From the NCBI GenBank assembly GCA_045613065.1, contig JAZLAH010000054.1:1-56774 (forward strand): a stretch of 56,774 nucleotides of DNA, read 5' to 3'. Positions 23,542 to 33,649 of the stretch are shown piece after piece. This DNA is from Fimenecus sp045613065. Its GTDB lineage: Bacteria; Bacillota; Clostridia; Oscillospirales; Acutalibacteraceae. Both the position numbers and the translations under genes were made by a program. A model generated the notes under the pieces. The model searched no databases, was not told the origin of the DNA, and saw only the letters and a list, made by a program, of their open reading frames with translations. Each line of letters starts with the position of its first letter. The stretch's first letter is position 1.

Positions 23542-24374
23542 AATTAAATCAGTTTTATGTAGATAATCTTATCAAAGAAGCAATCAGCGAAGATATTAAC
23601 TATATCGACGTTTCTGCTGATTACCTTATTCCTGAAGACCAGAGAAATGACTCTTACTTTGTTGCGAAGGCTGATGGTGTGCTCTGTGGTCTCGATATTG
23701 CAATGCGAGTTTTCACTCTTCTTGATGATACTTTCACATATACAGTTCATAAGAATGATGGTGACGATGTAAAAGCAGGTGATTTGATTGTTGAGTTCAA
23801 TGGTAAGACAGCTTGCCTTTTAAAGGGTGAAAGAACAGCTCTTAACATCATTCAGCATATGTCAGGTATCGCAACTGCAACAAATAAGGCAGTAAAACTC
23901 GTTGAGGGCACAAAAGCATCTGTAACAGATACAAGAAAGACACTTCCTGGACTTCGTGCATTACAGAAATATGCAGTTGTCTGTGGTGGTGGTAAAAACC
24001 ACAGATACAACCTTTCTGATGGTGCAATGCTTAAGGACAACCACATTGATGCAGGTGGCGGAATTACAAACGCAGTAAACATTCTTCGTAGCAAGCTTGG
24101 TCATATGGTTAAAATTGAAGTTGAAACAAGAAACTTTGACGAGGTTAAGGAAGCAGTTGCAGCCGGTGCTGATATCATTATGCTTGACAATATGAATAAT
24201 GAGCAGATGGCTGAATGTGTGAAATATATTGATGGCAGAGCAAAAGCAGAGGCATCAGGTAACATTACACTCGATAATATTGCAGAGGTTGCAAAAACAG
24301 GTGTTGACATTATCTCTCTTGGTGCTTTGACTCACTCTGTAAAAGCATTTGATATTTCAATGAAAATGAAATAA
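23538..24374 (+). CDS. nadC: Nicotinate-nucleotide (quinolinate) phosphoribosyltransferase
   Basis: A 278-aa cytoplasmic enzyme that joins quinolinate and PRPP to give nicotinate mononucleotide and CO2. The signature blocks are TRKTLPGLRALQKYAV, GGGKNHRYNLSDG and LKDNHI, with VEVETRNFDE further on and LGALTHSV near the end. The length matches the family. It is translated by ATGA overlap from nadB and preceded by AAGGAGG. It is followed after 5 nt by folC. PRPP would come from prs, present elsewhere in the window. Confidence 0.96.
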   Translation: MKLNQFYVDNLIKEAISEDINYIDVSADYLIPEDQRNDSYFVAKADGVLCGLDIAMRVFTLLDDTFTYTVHKNDGDDVKAGDLIVEFNGKTACLLKGERTALNIIQHMSGIATATNKAVKLVEGTKASVTDTRKTLPGLRALQKYAVVCGGGKNHRYNLSDGAMLKDNHIDAGGGITNAVNILRSKLGHMVKIEVETRNFDEVKEAVAAGADIIMLDNMNNEQMAECVKYIDGRAKAEASGNITLDNIAEVAKTGVDIISLGALTHSVKAFDISMKMK

Positions 24375-24379
24375 ACCCT

Positions 24380-25627
24380 ATGAATTTTAACGAATCAGTA
24401 GAATATATCCATTCCTTATTGGCATTTGGTATAAAACCAGGACTTGAGCGTATCAGTTTGCTTCTTGACCTGCTTGGTAATCCTCAGGATAAGCTGAAAA
24501 TTGTCCATATAGCAGGTACAAACGGAAAAGGCTCAACATCCACAATGATTTCCAATATGCTCATAGCAGATGGGTACAGAATAGGGCTTTTCACTTCACC
24601 TTATGTTATCGACTTCTGCGAAAGAATACAGATTGATGGTAAAAATGTCAGTAAAAATCTTTTTGCAGAGTGTGTAACAGAGGTCCGTGAAAAAATAGAA
24701 GAATTAAATAAAAAAGATATTATCATAACAGAATTTGAAGCTATTACAGTTTCTGCATTTCTCTGCTTTCAAAAGGCAGAATGTGAATATGTTGTGCTTG
24801 AGGTTGGTCTTGGTGGTCGTTTTGATGCAACAAATGTTGTGAAAAAGCCTGAAGCAGTGGTTATAACTTCGATTTCACTTGACCATATAGCAATTCTTGG
24901 TGACACAATTGAGAAAATTGCCTTTGAAAAATGTGGAATTATCAAGGAAAATACAACTGTAATCACATCTTCTAATCAGCATAAGGATGCTTTGAGTGTG
25001 ATAGAAGAAACTTGCAAAGAAAAGAATTGCAATCTTATTGTTTCAGAGCCTTTTAAAGCAGAAATTATTGATGACACAATTTTTGGTACAGAATTTGTTT
25101 TTGATGATAATACTTACAGAACGAAGCTTACGGGTAATCATCAAATTGAAAATACTGTCAATGCTATTGAGTGTGCAAATGTCCTTGGAATTTCAAAGGA
25201 AGCAGTAAAGCAGGGTATTTTCAATACACGTATGATTGCAAGAATGGAAATTATCGGCACAAAGCCTTTGATTATCCGTGATGGTGGTCATAACGAGGGC
25301 TGTGCAGAAGCTTTACACAACTTTTTGGTAAAGTATGATGTGAAGAATATCAATATGCTGATAGGTCTTATGGCTGATAAGGATGTTGAGGGATATGTGC
25401 AGAAAATAGCACCTCTTTGCAAGTCAGTTGTAACAGTAACACCAAGTAATCCAAGAGCTTTGAATGGCGCTGACCTTGAAAAAATCACAGAAAAATACTG
25501 TGATGCTTGTAAATTTATAAATAATCCTAAAGTGGGTTATAAATATATCCTTTCAAATTCAAAGGAAGATGAAACAATACTCATTTGTGGCTCATTTTAT
25601 ATGATGAGTGATATTTTCAGTGAGTAA
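24380..25627 (+). CDS. folC: Folylpolyglutamate synthase / dihydrofolate synthase
   Basis: A 415-aa Mur-ligase-like enzyme that adds glutamate to dihydropteroate or folates, using ATP. The P-loop is VHIAGTNGKGSTS (about residues 44-56), followed by the conserved LFTSPYVIDFCERI and VVLEVGLGGRFDATNV blocks. The length is typical. It starts 5 nt after nadC and ends 14 nt before the alpha-mannosidase, so the three are co-directional and probably co-transcribed. There is no strong ribosome site of its own, so coupling to nadC is likely. Confidence 0.95.
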   Translation: MNFNESVEYIHSLLAFGIKPGLERISLLLDLLGNPQDKLKIVHIAGTNGKGSTSTMISNMLIADGYRIGLFTSPYVIDFCERIQIDGKNVSKNLFAECVTEVREKIEELNKKDIIITEFEAITVSAFLCFQKAECEYVVLEVGLGGRFDATNVVKKPEAVVITSISLDHIAILGDTIEKIAFEKCGIIKENTTVITSSNQHKDALSVIEETCKEKNCNLIVSEPFKAEIIDDTIFGTEFVFDDNTYRTKLTGNHQIENTVNAIECANVLGISKEAVKQGIFNTRMIARMEIIGTKPLIIRDGGHNEGCAEALHNFLVKYDVKNINMLIGLMADKDVEGYVQKIAPLCKSVVTVTPSNPRALNGADLEKITEKYCDACKFINNPKVGYKYILSNSKEDETILICGSFYMMSDIFSE

Positions 25628-25641
25628 GGGGGCAAAAACTT

Positions 25642-28600
25642 ATGTACAGAGATTTTATTGAAGACAGAATTAACGTGTTTCTTGAGGAATTTGAGAAACT
25701 TGTAATTAAAGAAAATATTCCTGTAACAGATTTTCTTTACAAGGAATGTGACTATAAACTTGATAACACTTTACCTGAAATTGACGATAGCTTTACTCTT
25801 TTTGCACCATATCTTAACCGTTGGGGTGGCAAAAAGGATAAACACGCTTGGTTTTATAACGAAATACAGGTGCCTGAAAACTGGAATGGCGAAATTCAGT
25901 TAGCAGTAGCTTCTGATGCTCGTCTTGGTTGGTGTGACATTAATCCTCAGTTTATCGCTTATGTTGACGGTAAGCTTCAGCAGGGTATTGATAAAAACCA
26001 TCGTGAAGTGTTCTTAACAAATGGTACTCATAAGGTTTATCTTTATGCGTATTCAGGTAGTGTTCACGACGAATATGTTGATTTTGTAACAAATCTTCAG
26101 CTTGTGGATAGCAAAACAAAACAACTTTATTATGATATAAAAGTGCCTTTTGAAATTTTAGCTTATGAGGATGAAAATTCAAGAAATTATTTTGAAATCA
26201 AAAAGCATCTTAATAATGCTCTCAATTTCATTGATATGAGAAGTCCTTATTCAGAGGAATATTACGCATCACTCGATAAGGCTATTGATTATCTTAAAAC
26301 AGAATTTTACGGTAAATACTGTCACAAGGGTGATGTGTTTGCATTCTGTATCGGTCATACTCATATTGACGTGGCTTGGGAATGGACTCTTGCACAGACT
26401 CGTGAAAAGATTCTTCGTTCATTCTCTACAGTTCTGGCACTTATGAAGAAGTATCCTGAATACAAGTTTATGTCAAGCCAGCCACAGCTTTACAAGTACC
26501 TTAAAATGGACGCACCTGAACTTTATGAAGAAGTTAAGGAAATGGTTCGTCTTGGTCGTTGGGAAGTTGAAGGCGGTATGTGGGTTGAAGCTGACTGTAA
26601 CCTTTGTTCAGGTGAAAGCCTTGTTCGTCAGTTCGTTTACGGTAAACGCTTTATGAAGGATGAGTTCGGTGTTGACAGTAAAATTCTTTGGTTGCCTGAC
26701 GTTTTCGGTTATTCAGCAGCATTGCCACAGATTTTACAGAAATGTGGTGTTGATAAGTTCGTAACATCAAAAATCGGTTGGAACGAAATGAACAAAATGC
26801 CTTATGATACATTTATCTGGCATGGTATCGACAACACACCTGTATTCACTCACTTTATGACAGCACAGGATAAGGTTAAGGGTAGAGAGCCTGCAACAAA
26901 CGTTACATATAACGGAAAACTCAACGCAAGTCAGCTTCGTGGTGCTTATGATCGTTATCAGCAGAAAGACCTTTATGATAATGTTCTTATGACATTCGGT
27001 TTCGGTGATGGTGGTGGCGGACCATACGCTAAGGATTTAGAGTATTTCCGTCGATTGGAACACGGTATTCCAGGAACAAGCACACCAAAAATGGCATTTT
27101 CAGGTGAGTTCTTTGACGATATTAAGTCAAAGACAGAGAATAATCCAAGAATTCCACATTGGAATGGTGAGCTTTATCTTGAATTCCACCGTGGTACATA
27201 TACTTCACAGGCAAAGAACAAGAGATATAATCGTAAGAGTGAATTTATGTTCCAGCGTGCTGAAACTCTTTCACTTATCAACGAACACCTTAACGGATAT
27301 AAATATCGTAAGGAAGATATGATGAGTGCATGGGAAATTATTCTTCTCAATCAGTTCCACGATATTATTCCTGGTTCATCAATCAACGAGGTTTATGTTG
27401 ACTCTGTTGCACAGTATGAAGAAATCGGTGCAGTTGGTAATGAAATCATCAACGAAACAACAACTGAAATTGCAAATAATGTTGAGGCAACAGACGGATA
27501 TGTTGTATTCAACCCTCATTCATTCGTAAACAGTGGTGCAGTAGAGGTTGACGGCAAGTGGATTTATGCTGAAAATGTTCCTGCAAAGGGATATAAGGTG
27601 ATTAATCCTGTTGAAACAGACAGTAAAGTAAAAGTTACTGAAAATTCAATGGAAAATGACTTCTTCCGTTTGACCCTTGATGAAAAAGGAACATTCACAA
27701 GCATTTTTGATAAAAGAAATAATCGTGAAGTTCTCAAAAATGGTCAGCGTGGTAATGTGATTACTGCCTATGAAGACTACCCAAGAGAATATGATAACTG
27801 GGAAATGAGCAGTTATTATACAGAAAAGCATTGGGAAGCAGATAGTGTAGAAAGTGTTGAAATCCTTAACGAGGGTGAACGTGCAGGCCTTAAGATTACA
27901 AAGAAATTCAAGAAAAGCACTATCACTCAGAATATTTACCTTTATAACAATGTTGATAAGATTGATTTCGAGACTTATATGGACTGGAAGGAATCACATC
28001 TTATTCTTAAAACTGCATTCCCTGTGGATGTTAACACAAACAAGGCAACTTATGATATTCAGTTTGGTTCAGTTGAAAGACCAACTCATAAGAATACAAG
28101 CTGGGATGCTGCTCGTTTTGAGGTTTGTGCTCATAAGTATTGTGATTTATCAGAATATGGCTATGGTGTCAGCCTCATGAACGATTGTAAGTATGGTCAT
28201 GCTATCCATGATGGAGTAATGAGTCTTACAATGCTTAAGTGTGGTACATTCCCTGACCCTGAAGCAGACAAGTGTGAACATTACTTTACATATTCACTTT
28301 ATCCACATGCAGGAGATTTCCGTGAAGCAGGAACAATTCAGAAGTCATACGACCTTAATATCCCAATGACTTGTGTAAAAGCAGGTGAGAATAAGGGTAC
28401 TCTTGCAAACGAATTCTCACTCTTCACAGTTGATTGTGATAATGTAATCTTTGAAACAGCAAAGAAAGCAGAAACAGAGGATAGCATTATTCTTCGTGGT
28501 TGCGAATACTTTAATAAGCGAACAACAGCAAATATTAAGTTCGGTTTCGAAGTTAAAAAAGTATACCTTTGCGATATGCTTGAAAACAACATTCAGGAAT

Positions 28601-28674
28601 TGGATGTTCAGGACAACTCGGTTGCAGTTGATTTCAGACCATTTGAAATCAATACAATAAAAATCATTAAATAA
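25642..28674 (+). CDS. Glycoside hydrolase family 38 alpha-mannosidase
   Basis: A 1010-aa cytoplasmic enzyme (no signal peptide) releasing alpha-linked mannose, for example from imported N-glycan fragments. The GH38 signatures in order are IGHTHIDVAWEW (Zn-binding His and Asp), FMSSQPQLYKYLK, and WLPDVFGYSAALPQI with the nucleophile Asp of the PDVFG block. QFHDIIPGSS carries a further Zn ligand. Beta-sandwich domains follow to the C-terminus. The length matches the bacterial GH38 class. The ribosome site AAGGGGG lies 9 nt upstream. It is in a run with NAD and folate genes rather than with a sugar transporter. Confidence 0.95.
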   Translation: MYRDFIEDRINVFLEEFEKLVIKENIPVTDFLYKECDYKLDNTLPEIDDSFTLFAPYLNRWGGKKDKHAWFYNEIQVPENWNGEIQLAVASDARLGWCDINPQFIAYVDGKLQQGIDKNHREVFLTNGTHKVYLYAYSGSVHDEYVDFVTNLQLVDSKTKQLYYDIKVPFEILAYEDENSRNYFEIKKHLNNALNFIDMRSPYSEEYYASLDKAIDYLKTEFYGKYCHKGDVFAFCIGHTHIDVAWEWTLAQTREKILRSFSTVLALMKKYPEYKFMSSQPQLYKYLKMDAPELYEEVKEMVRLGRWEVEGGMWVEADCNLCSGESLVRQFVYGKRFMKDEFGVDSKILWLPDVFGYSAALPQILQKCGVDKFVTSKIGWNEMNKMPYDTFIWHGIDNTPVFTHFMTAQDKVKGREPATNVTYNGKLNASQLRGAYDRYQQKDLYDNVLMTFGFGDGGGGPYAKDLEYFRRLEHGIPGTSTPKMAFSGEFFDDIKSKTENNPRIPHWNGELYLEFHRGTYTSQAKNKRYNRKSEFMFQRAETLSLINEHLNGYKYRKEDMMSAWEIILLNQFHDIIPGSSINEVYVDSVAQYEEIGAVGNEIINETTTEIANNVEATDGYVVFNPHSFVNSGAVEVDGKWIYAENVPAKGYKVINPVETDSKVKVTENSMENDFFRLTLDEKGTFTSIFDKRNNREVLKNGQRGNVITAYEDYPREYDNWEMSSYYTEKHWEADSVESVEILNEGERAGLKITKKFKKSTITQNIYLYNNVDKIDFETYMDWKESHLILKTAFPVDVNTNKATYDIQFGSVERPTHKNTSWDAARFEVCAHKYCDLSEYGYGVSLMNDCKYGHAIHDGVMSLTMLKCGTFPDPEADKCEHYFTYSLYPHAGDFREAGTIQKSYDLNIPMTCVKAGENKGTLANEFSLFTVDCDNVIFETAKKAETEDSIILRGCEYFNKRTTANIKFGFEVKKVYLCDMLENNIQELDVQDNSVAVDFRPFEINTIKIIK

Positions 28675-28692
28675 GGTAAAAGGAGAATTATT

Positions 28693-30342
28693 ATGAAAAA
28701 GATTTTATCCGTAGCGTTAATCCTTATTATGATGTTATCAGCATTTTCTGTAACTGCATCAGCTGAAGAAGTAGTATGGGGTGGATATTACGATAAAGAA
28801 ATCAATGACCTCTATTACGCTATTTATGATGACGAAGCTTATGTTGTAGGTTATGATGCAGATATCCAGAATCCTGCACCTGCAGGAGCAATTACTGTGC
28901 CTGAAACAATTACTTATCGTGCAAAAAAATACACAGTAACAGGTATTGAAACACAGGCTTTTTATCAGTCAATGTTCACATCAATCACACTTCCATCAAC
29001 AATCAATTATATTGGTGACTACGCTTTTTCAACATGTGATTATCTTGAAAAGGTAATTATTCCTAATAATTGTAATTTCGATTATTTTGGAATGAATGTT
29101 TTTACAACAACACCTTTTGAAGCAGAAATTTATTCAAAGGATGAAGCGGTTTTCGGTAAAAACGTTCTTTATTCATACATAGGTGACGCTGATGAATATG
29201 TAATTCCTGAAGAAATTAATATTCTTGCTAACAATTGCTTCTTTATGTCAGGTGTAAAGAGTGTTGTGATTAATAGCAATATTACTGAAATCCCTTATTA
29301 TGCATTTGCATCTTGCAGAAACCTTACTGCAATCAACATCCCTGATACAGTTGAATACATAAGTGAGGGTGCTTTTAAGGATTGTTCAGCACTTACAACA
29401 GTAACACTTGGTGAAAATGTTAATTATATTGGTTATGAAGCTTTTGCAAGCACAAAAATCAAGTCAATTCATTTAGGACCAAATGTAGCTACCATCAATG
29501 GTGCATTTGTGGGTTGTAACGATTTGGAAGCTATTACAGTGGACCCTGCTAATAAAACATATGTTGTAAAAGGTGATGCTGTTTATTCGGATTTGTCATC
29601 CTTGATTGATATGGGTGTATCTGTTGTAGGTTATTTGCTTGAATATTATATTCCAAGCAAAACACCGGCTGATTTGGCACTTGACAATACTGTAATGGGT
29701 ATTGGTGCATTTGCTTTCTATAACAATAAAAATATCAAGTCAGTTACAGGACAGAATCTCATATACGTTGACGCATACGCTTTTGCTAACAGTAGTATTG
29801 AAGAATTCAAGTCAACAATGCTTATGTATGTATGGACAAACGCATTCCGTAATTGCAGCAAGTTGAAGTCAGTTGATTTACATAATACATTTGCAATTGA
29901 AGATGGTGCTTTCCAGAATTGCACATCACTTACAGAAGTAAGATTTAATGAAACAATCTCATATATCGGTTGTGAAGCTTTTTCAAATACAGGCCTTAAA
30001 AATGTAACAATTTATGGTGACGATTGTTATATTTATGAAGGTGCGTTCAAGGGTTGTAAAGAACTTGAAACTGTAAGACTTGAAGAAGGCGTTTCTTATG
30101 TTGGTATGAATGCATTCCTTGATTGTCCAAAACTTAAGACAATCTATCTTTCGAAGACAGTTAAGTATTTTGAAGATAATGCTTTCAATGGTTGTGATAA
30201 TGTTACTTTTGAATTAATTAAGAATACAACAGCATATAAGTATATCAATAACAATACAGATTTTGACTTTGAAGTAGTTGGTAATTACTCATTATGGCAG
30301 AGAATCATTGATTTCTTCAGAGCACTTTTCGGTTTAGATTAA
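28693..30342 (+). CDS. Secreted BspA-like leucine-rich-repeat protein
   Basis: A 549-aa exported protein with a signal peptide ending TASA (about residue 24) and a series of LRR_5 repeats from about residue 75 to 510. Typical examples are KSVVINSNITEIPYYAF and LTAINIPDTVEYISEGAF. There is no lipobox, no LPxTG and no dockerin. The C-terminus ends in a short aromatic/basic amphipathic helix (RIIDFFRALFGLD), a tail often seen on secreted proteins of this bacterial group. The function is probably binding or adhesion, ligand unknown. It follows the alpha-mannosidase by 18 nt with an AAAAGGAGA ribosome site. Confidence 0.87.
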   Translation: MKKILSVALILIMMLSAFSVTASAEEVVWGGYYDKEINDLYYAIYDDEAYVVGYDADIQNPAPAGAITVPETITYRAKKYTVTGIETQAFYQSMFTSITLPSTINYIGDYAFSTCDYLEKVIIPNNCNFDYFGMNVFTTTPFEAEIYSKDEAVFGKNVLYSYIGDADEYVIPEEINILANNCFFMSGVKSVVINSNITEIPYYAFASCRNLTAINIPDTVEYISEGAFKDCSALTTVTLGENVNYIGYEAFASTKIKSIHLGPNVATINGAFVGCNDLEAITVDPANKTYVVKGDAVYSDLSSLIDMGVSVVGYLLEYYIPSKTPADLALDNTVMGIGAFAFYNNKNIKSVTGQNLIYVDAYAFANSSIEEFKSTMLMYVWTNAFRNCSKLKSVDLHNTFAIEDGAFQNCTSLTEVRFNETISYIGCEAFSNTGLKNVTIYGDDCYIYEGAFKGCKELETVRLEEGVSYVGMNAFLDCPKLKTIYLSKTVKYFEDNAFNGCDNVTFELIKNTTAYKYINNNTDFDFEVVGNYSLWQRIIDFFRALFGLD

Positions 30343-30370
30343 TTATATTTTTTTAGGAGTAGAAGGATAA

Positions 30371-31231
30371 ATGAATTTTGAACAATTAAAAACAGAACTT
30401 GCAGAAATTGTTAAGGGCGTAGGTTTTGAACAGTTAATAAATAAACTTATAGATTTTGCTACAACTTCAGGATTTAAACTTCTTGCAGTAATTGTCCTTG
30501 TGATTGTTGGACTTAAAGCAATTAAATGGCTTAAAAAGTGGATAAGAACATCTTCTGCACTCGATAAGGTTGATACAAGCCTTCGTTCATTCGCAGTAAG
30601 CTTTGTAAGCGTTGTGCTTTATGCACTTCTCTTTGTGACAGTGCTTATGATTCTTGGCGTTCCTGCAACATCATTCATTGCAGTGCTTACAACATGTGCT
30701 GCTGCAATCGGTCTTGCTTTACAAGGTTCACTTTCAAACTTTGCAGGTGGAATTATGATTCTCCTTTTCAAACCTTTTAAGGTTGGAGATTATATAGAAG
30801 CAGCAGGGGAATCAGGTACTGTAAGTGAAATTTCAGTTGTTTATACAGAACTCCTTACAGTTGATAACAAGCGAATCACAATTCCAAACGGTACACTCAC
30901 AAATTCTGTAATTGAAAATTATTCATCAGAGGAACTTCGTAGAGTTGACCTTACATTTAATACATCATATGACTGCGATATAGAAACAGTAAAATTAGTA
31001 ATCAGTAAAGTTATTGAAAATAATCCGATGGTACTTAAGAATCCTGAACCATTTGTAAGACTTTCAGCACATAATGACAGTGCACTTACATATACAGTTC
31101 GTATCTGGTGTAAAAATGCTGATTATTGGGATGTTAACTTCGATACAATTGAGAACGTGAAAAAGGCATTTGATGAAAACGGGATTACGATTCCATATAA
31201 CCAGATTGATGTACATATCGACAATAAATAA
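30371..31231 (+). CDS. Small-conductance mechanosensitive channel (MscS family)
   Basis: A 286-aa inner-membrane channel releasing solutes under osmotic downshock. Three N-terminal hydrophobic segments are followed by the pore helix and beta domain signature: IGLALQGSLSNFAGGIMIL, FKVGDYIE, and the IPNGTLTNSVIEN block. The length matches E. coli MscS (286 aa). It starts 28 nt after the LRR gene behind TAGGAG and is the last gene before a strong terminator, so it closes the nadB-to-mscS run. Confidence 0.94.
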   Translation: MNFEQLKTELAEIVKGVGFEQLINKLIDFATTSGFKLLAVIVLVIVGLKAIKWLKKWIRTSSALDKVDTSLRSFAVSFVSVVLYALLFVTVLMILGVPATSFIAVLTTCAAAIGLALQGSLSNFAGGIMILLFKPFKVGDYIEAAGESGTVSEISVVYTELLTVDNKRITIPNGTLTNSVIENYSSEELRRVDLTFNTSYDCDIETVKLVISKVIENNPMVLKNPEPFVRLSAHNDSALTYTVRIWCKNADYWDVNFDTIENVKKAFDENGITIPYNQIDVHIDNK

Positions 31232-31266
31232 AAATAAAGGTGAGGATTTCCTCACCTTTATTTTTA
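31232..31266 (+). terminator. Terminator of the nadB-mscS run
   Basis: A 10-bp core stem (31236-31245 with 31250-31259, 4-nt loop), extended by A-T pairs, followed by a T run. Confidence 0.92.
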
Positions 31267-31302
31267 ATATAAACGTATTTTGCACTTTGCGTTTTGCATT
31301 TG

Positions 31303-31328
31303 AAAAAGCACCCGTGAGGGTGCTTTTT
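31303..31328 (-). terminator. Terminator of the GH2 gene at 31341
   Basis: A perfect 11-bp stem AAAAAGCACCC/GGGTGCTTTTT with a 4-nt loop, symmetric enough to work on either strand. It lies 12 nt after the stop codon of the convergent GH2 gene. Confidence 0.85.
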
Positions 31329-31340
31329 ATATTGTATTTA

Positions 31341-33608
31341 TTATTTTTTTGGTGCTTTAACTTTATTAAGTTTAGCATTGATTTCAAGAATCTGTTCTTT
31401 TGTCAATGCACCACCAAGCATTGAACAAGCACGTTTGATTGTGAATCCCTTTGCCATACCATAGATGTTCTTAAGCATTGCAGGTGTAACCTTGAATCCA
31501 CCGATTACGCCACCGCCGCCTTTCTTTTCTTCACCATCTTTATCCTTGCCACCGGCCATAGCATTCTTGAGCATCATAACAAACTTGAGCATTACGATTT
31601 TACCACCAAATGTGCTCATAATGTCACCAATTGTATTGTTGATTGAAAGGCGTCCGTCAGGAGTACTGATTTCAAACCAGTTGATAACCTGACCTTCTTC
31701 TTTCATAATGTATGCCTCGTTTGGAGTATCAACCTTGTTGATTGTAGCAGTATCTGTAAGGTCACCTGCAACAACTTTAAGTTCAGTTGTGCCTTCATTC
31801 TTAACATCAAAGTAGAAGAAAGGATATTTACCCTTTGTCTGTTTGCCAACGCTTACGCCATTTGCAAAGAGTTCGATTTCAGGCTGGTTAGAATAAACAG
31901 TAACCTTTGTTACATCTTCAACTCTGTCAACATATCTCTTTGAGCAAAGGTGAAGTACAGGTTCGCTTGAAAGCCATGCTTTGTATGCATAGAATGAGTC
32001 TTTCTTATACTTTCTGTCGAAAGTTACAAGACCCTTGTGGTTCATACCATTTTCGCCACCCTCTGAACGAGCATCAGCAGCAAAGTCGAACATATTCCAA
32101 ACGTGAGTTGCCCAGAGATACGGTCTTTCAGCAATCTGCTTGATGAGTTCTTCGTGGTAGTATGACTGATATTCTTCTGTATAGTCACCCTGAGTAGGTG
32201 TTGATGTGTGCCAGTCAAGTGCTTCACAACCATATTCAGAAAGACCGATTGGTTTCTTTGGATATTTCTTATGGAAATCATCAAACCAAGGGCCGTTCAT
32301 TTCTGTTGAACCACCGTACCAACCGAAATAGTGGTTGTATGAAAGAACATCAGAAATATGAACATATTCATCGTTGATATCGCACATTGAAACTGCTGCG
32401 ATAGTTGTAAGACGAGTCTTATCCATTTCGTGAACCATATCGTTAAGGTCTTTATGATTCTTGATAAGATTTGGATTTGAACCTGCAATTGTAATCTCGT
32501 TTGAAAGACCCCATACAACGATTGATGGGTGATTGTAGTTTTGAATAACAAGCTCTTTCATCTGTGAAATTGTGTTATCATAGCCTGTTGGCATATGGCT
32601 TGAAATATATGGAATTTCAGCCCAGAGAACAAGACCAGCTTCGTCACAAAGGTCATAGAAAACCTGTGAATGCTGATAGTGTGCAAGACGGATTGTGTTA
32701 GCACCCATTTCAAGAATAAGTTCAAGGTCTTCCTTGTGCATTTCAGGTGTAAGAGCATTACCAACATCAGGTCTGTCCTGATGACGAGAAACACCACGAA
32801 GAGGATATTCACGACCGTTGAGGAAGAAACCTTTTTCAGGGTCTATTTTAAATGTACGGCAACCAAAACGAGTTGAAACTTCATCAACTTCAACTCCATT
32901 ACAGATAAGAGTTGCCTTTGCTGTATAAAGATATGGGTCTTTGAGACCATCCCAGAGATGAACATTCTTGACTTCGAAATCTACATCGTCATCATCTTCT
33001 TTAGATGCGATAACTTCGCCATCAGCGATGATTTCATAACGAACTTTGCATTTATCATTCTTGAAGAAAGTTTTAATCTCGATTTCAGCGTCTGCACCCT
33101 TGATTTCAGGTGTTACCATAATAGCAGGTGAGCCATAGTAATCAAGGTCAAAGTGACATTCAGGAACACCGATAACACTTACATCACGATAAATACCACC
33201 GTAGAATGTAAAGTCAGCATTCTGTGGGTAAACTCTGTCGTTTGCAGAGTTATCAACTGCAACAACAAGTAAGTTAGCATCTTTTATGTCTTTGATTTGT
33301 ACTCTAAATGTTGAATAGCCACCATCATGTTTTGTGATGCTCTTACCATTCCAGAAAACTTCGCAAGATGAGTTAACACCATCAAACTGAAGATATTTAA
33401 CTGCACCCTCAGGTAACTCGTCAGCCTTAATTTCCTTTGCAAAGTAGCAAGTGCCTCTGTAATAGTCATTACCACCGTCCTGACCATCCTTACCATTCCA
33501 TGTAAAAGGAAGATTGAGAGCTTCCCAATCAGCAGGAAGAGTAGCAGGAGCAGATTTAGCTTCTTTTGTAAAGAGCCAGTTGCTATTAATTACTTTGATA
33601 TTTCTCAT
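31341..33608 (-). CDS. Glycoside hydrolase family 2 (beta-galactosidase-like)
   Basis: A 755-aa cytoplasmic enzyme. The jelly-roll N-domain (WNGKDGQDGG, YYRGTCYF) is followed by an Ig-like domain and the TIM barrel with RLAHYQHSQVFYDLCDEAG. The acid/base Glu371 is in GLSNEI and the nucleophile Glu458 in GLSEYGCE. A beta-galactosidase is the closest family picture, but the sugar is not proven. The last 100 residues hold a glycine/lysine-rich linker (about 690-705) and a helical tail with no domain I recognise. The first ATG (33620) contains the GGAGG ribosome site, so the ATG at 33608 is the real start. Confidence 0.9.
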   Translation of the reverse strand: MRNIKVINSNWLFTKEAKSAPATLPADWEALNLPFTWNGKDGQDGGNDYYRGTCYFAKEIKADELPEGAVKYLQFDGVNSSCEVFWNGKSITKHDGGYSTFRVQIKDIKDANLLVVAVDNSANDRVYPQNADFTFYGGIYRDVSVIGVPECHFDLDYYGSPAIMVTPEIKGADAEIEIKTFFKNDKCKVRYEIIADGEVIASKEDDDDVDFEVKNVHLWDGLKDPYLYTAKATLICNGVEVDEVSTRFGCRTFKIDPEKGFFLNGREYPLRGVSRHQDRPDVGNALTPEMHKEDLELILEMGANTIRLAHYQHSQVFYDLCDEAGLVLWAEIPYISSHMPTGYDNTISQMKELVIQNYNHPSIVVWGLSNEITIAGSNPNLIKNHKDLNDMVHEMDKTRLTTIAAVSMCDINDEYVHISDVLSYNHYFGWYGGSTEMNGPWFDDFHKKYPKKPIGLSEYGCEALDWHTSTPTQGDYTEEYQSYYHEELIKQIAERPYLWATHVWNMFDFAADARSEGGENGMNHKGLVTFDRKYKKDSFYAYKAWLSSEPVLHLCSKRYVDRVEDVTKVTVYSNQPEIELFANGVSVGKQTKGKYPFFYFDVKNEGTTELKVVAGDLTDTATINKVDTPNEAYIMKEEGQVINWFEISTPDGRLSINNTIGDIMSTFGGKIVMLKFVMMLKNAMAGGKDKDGEEKKGGGGVIGGFKVTPAMLKNIYGMAKGFTIKRACSMLGGALTKEQILEINAKLNKVKAPKK

Positions 33609-33649
33609 AATAACCTCCATAAAAAGAACTCAAATTATTTTCATTATAT

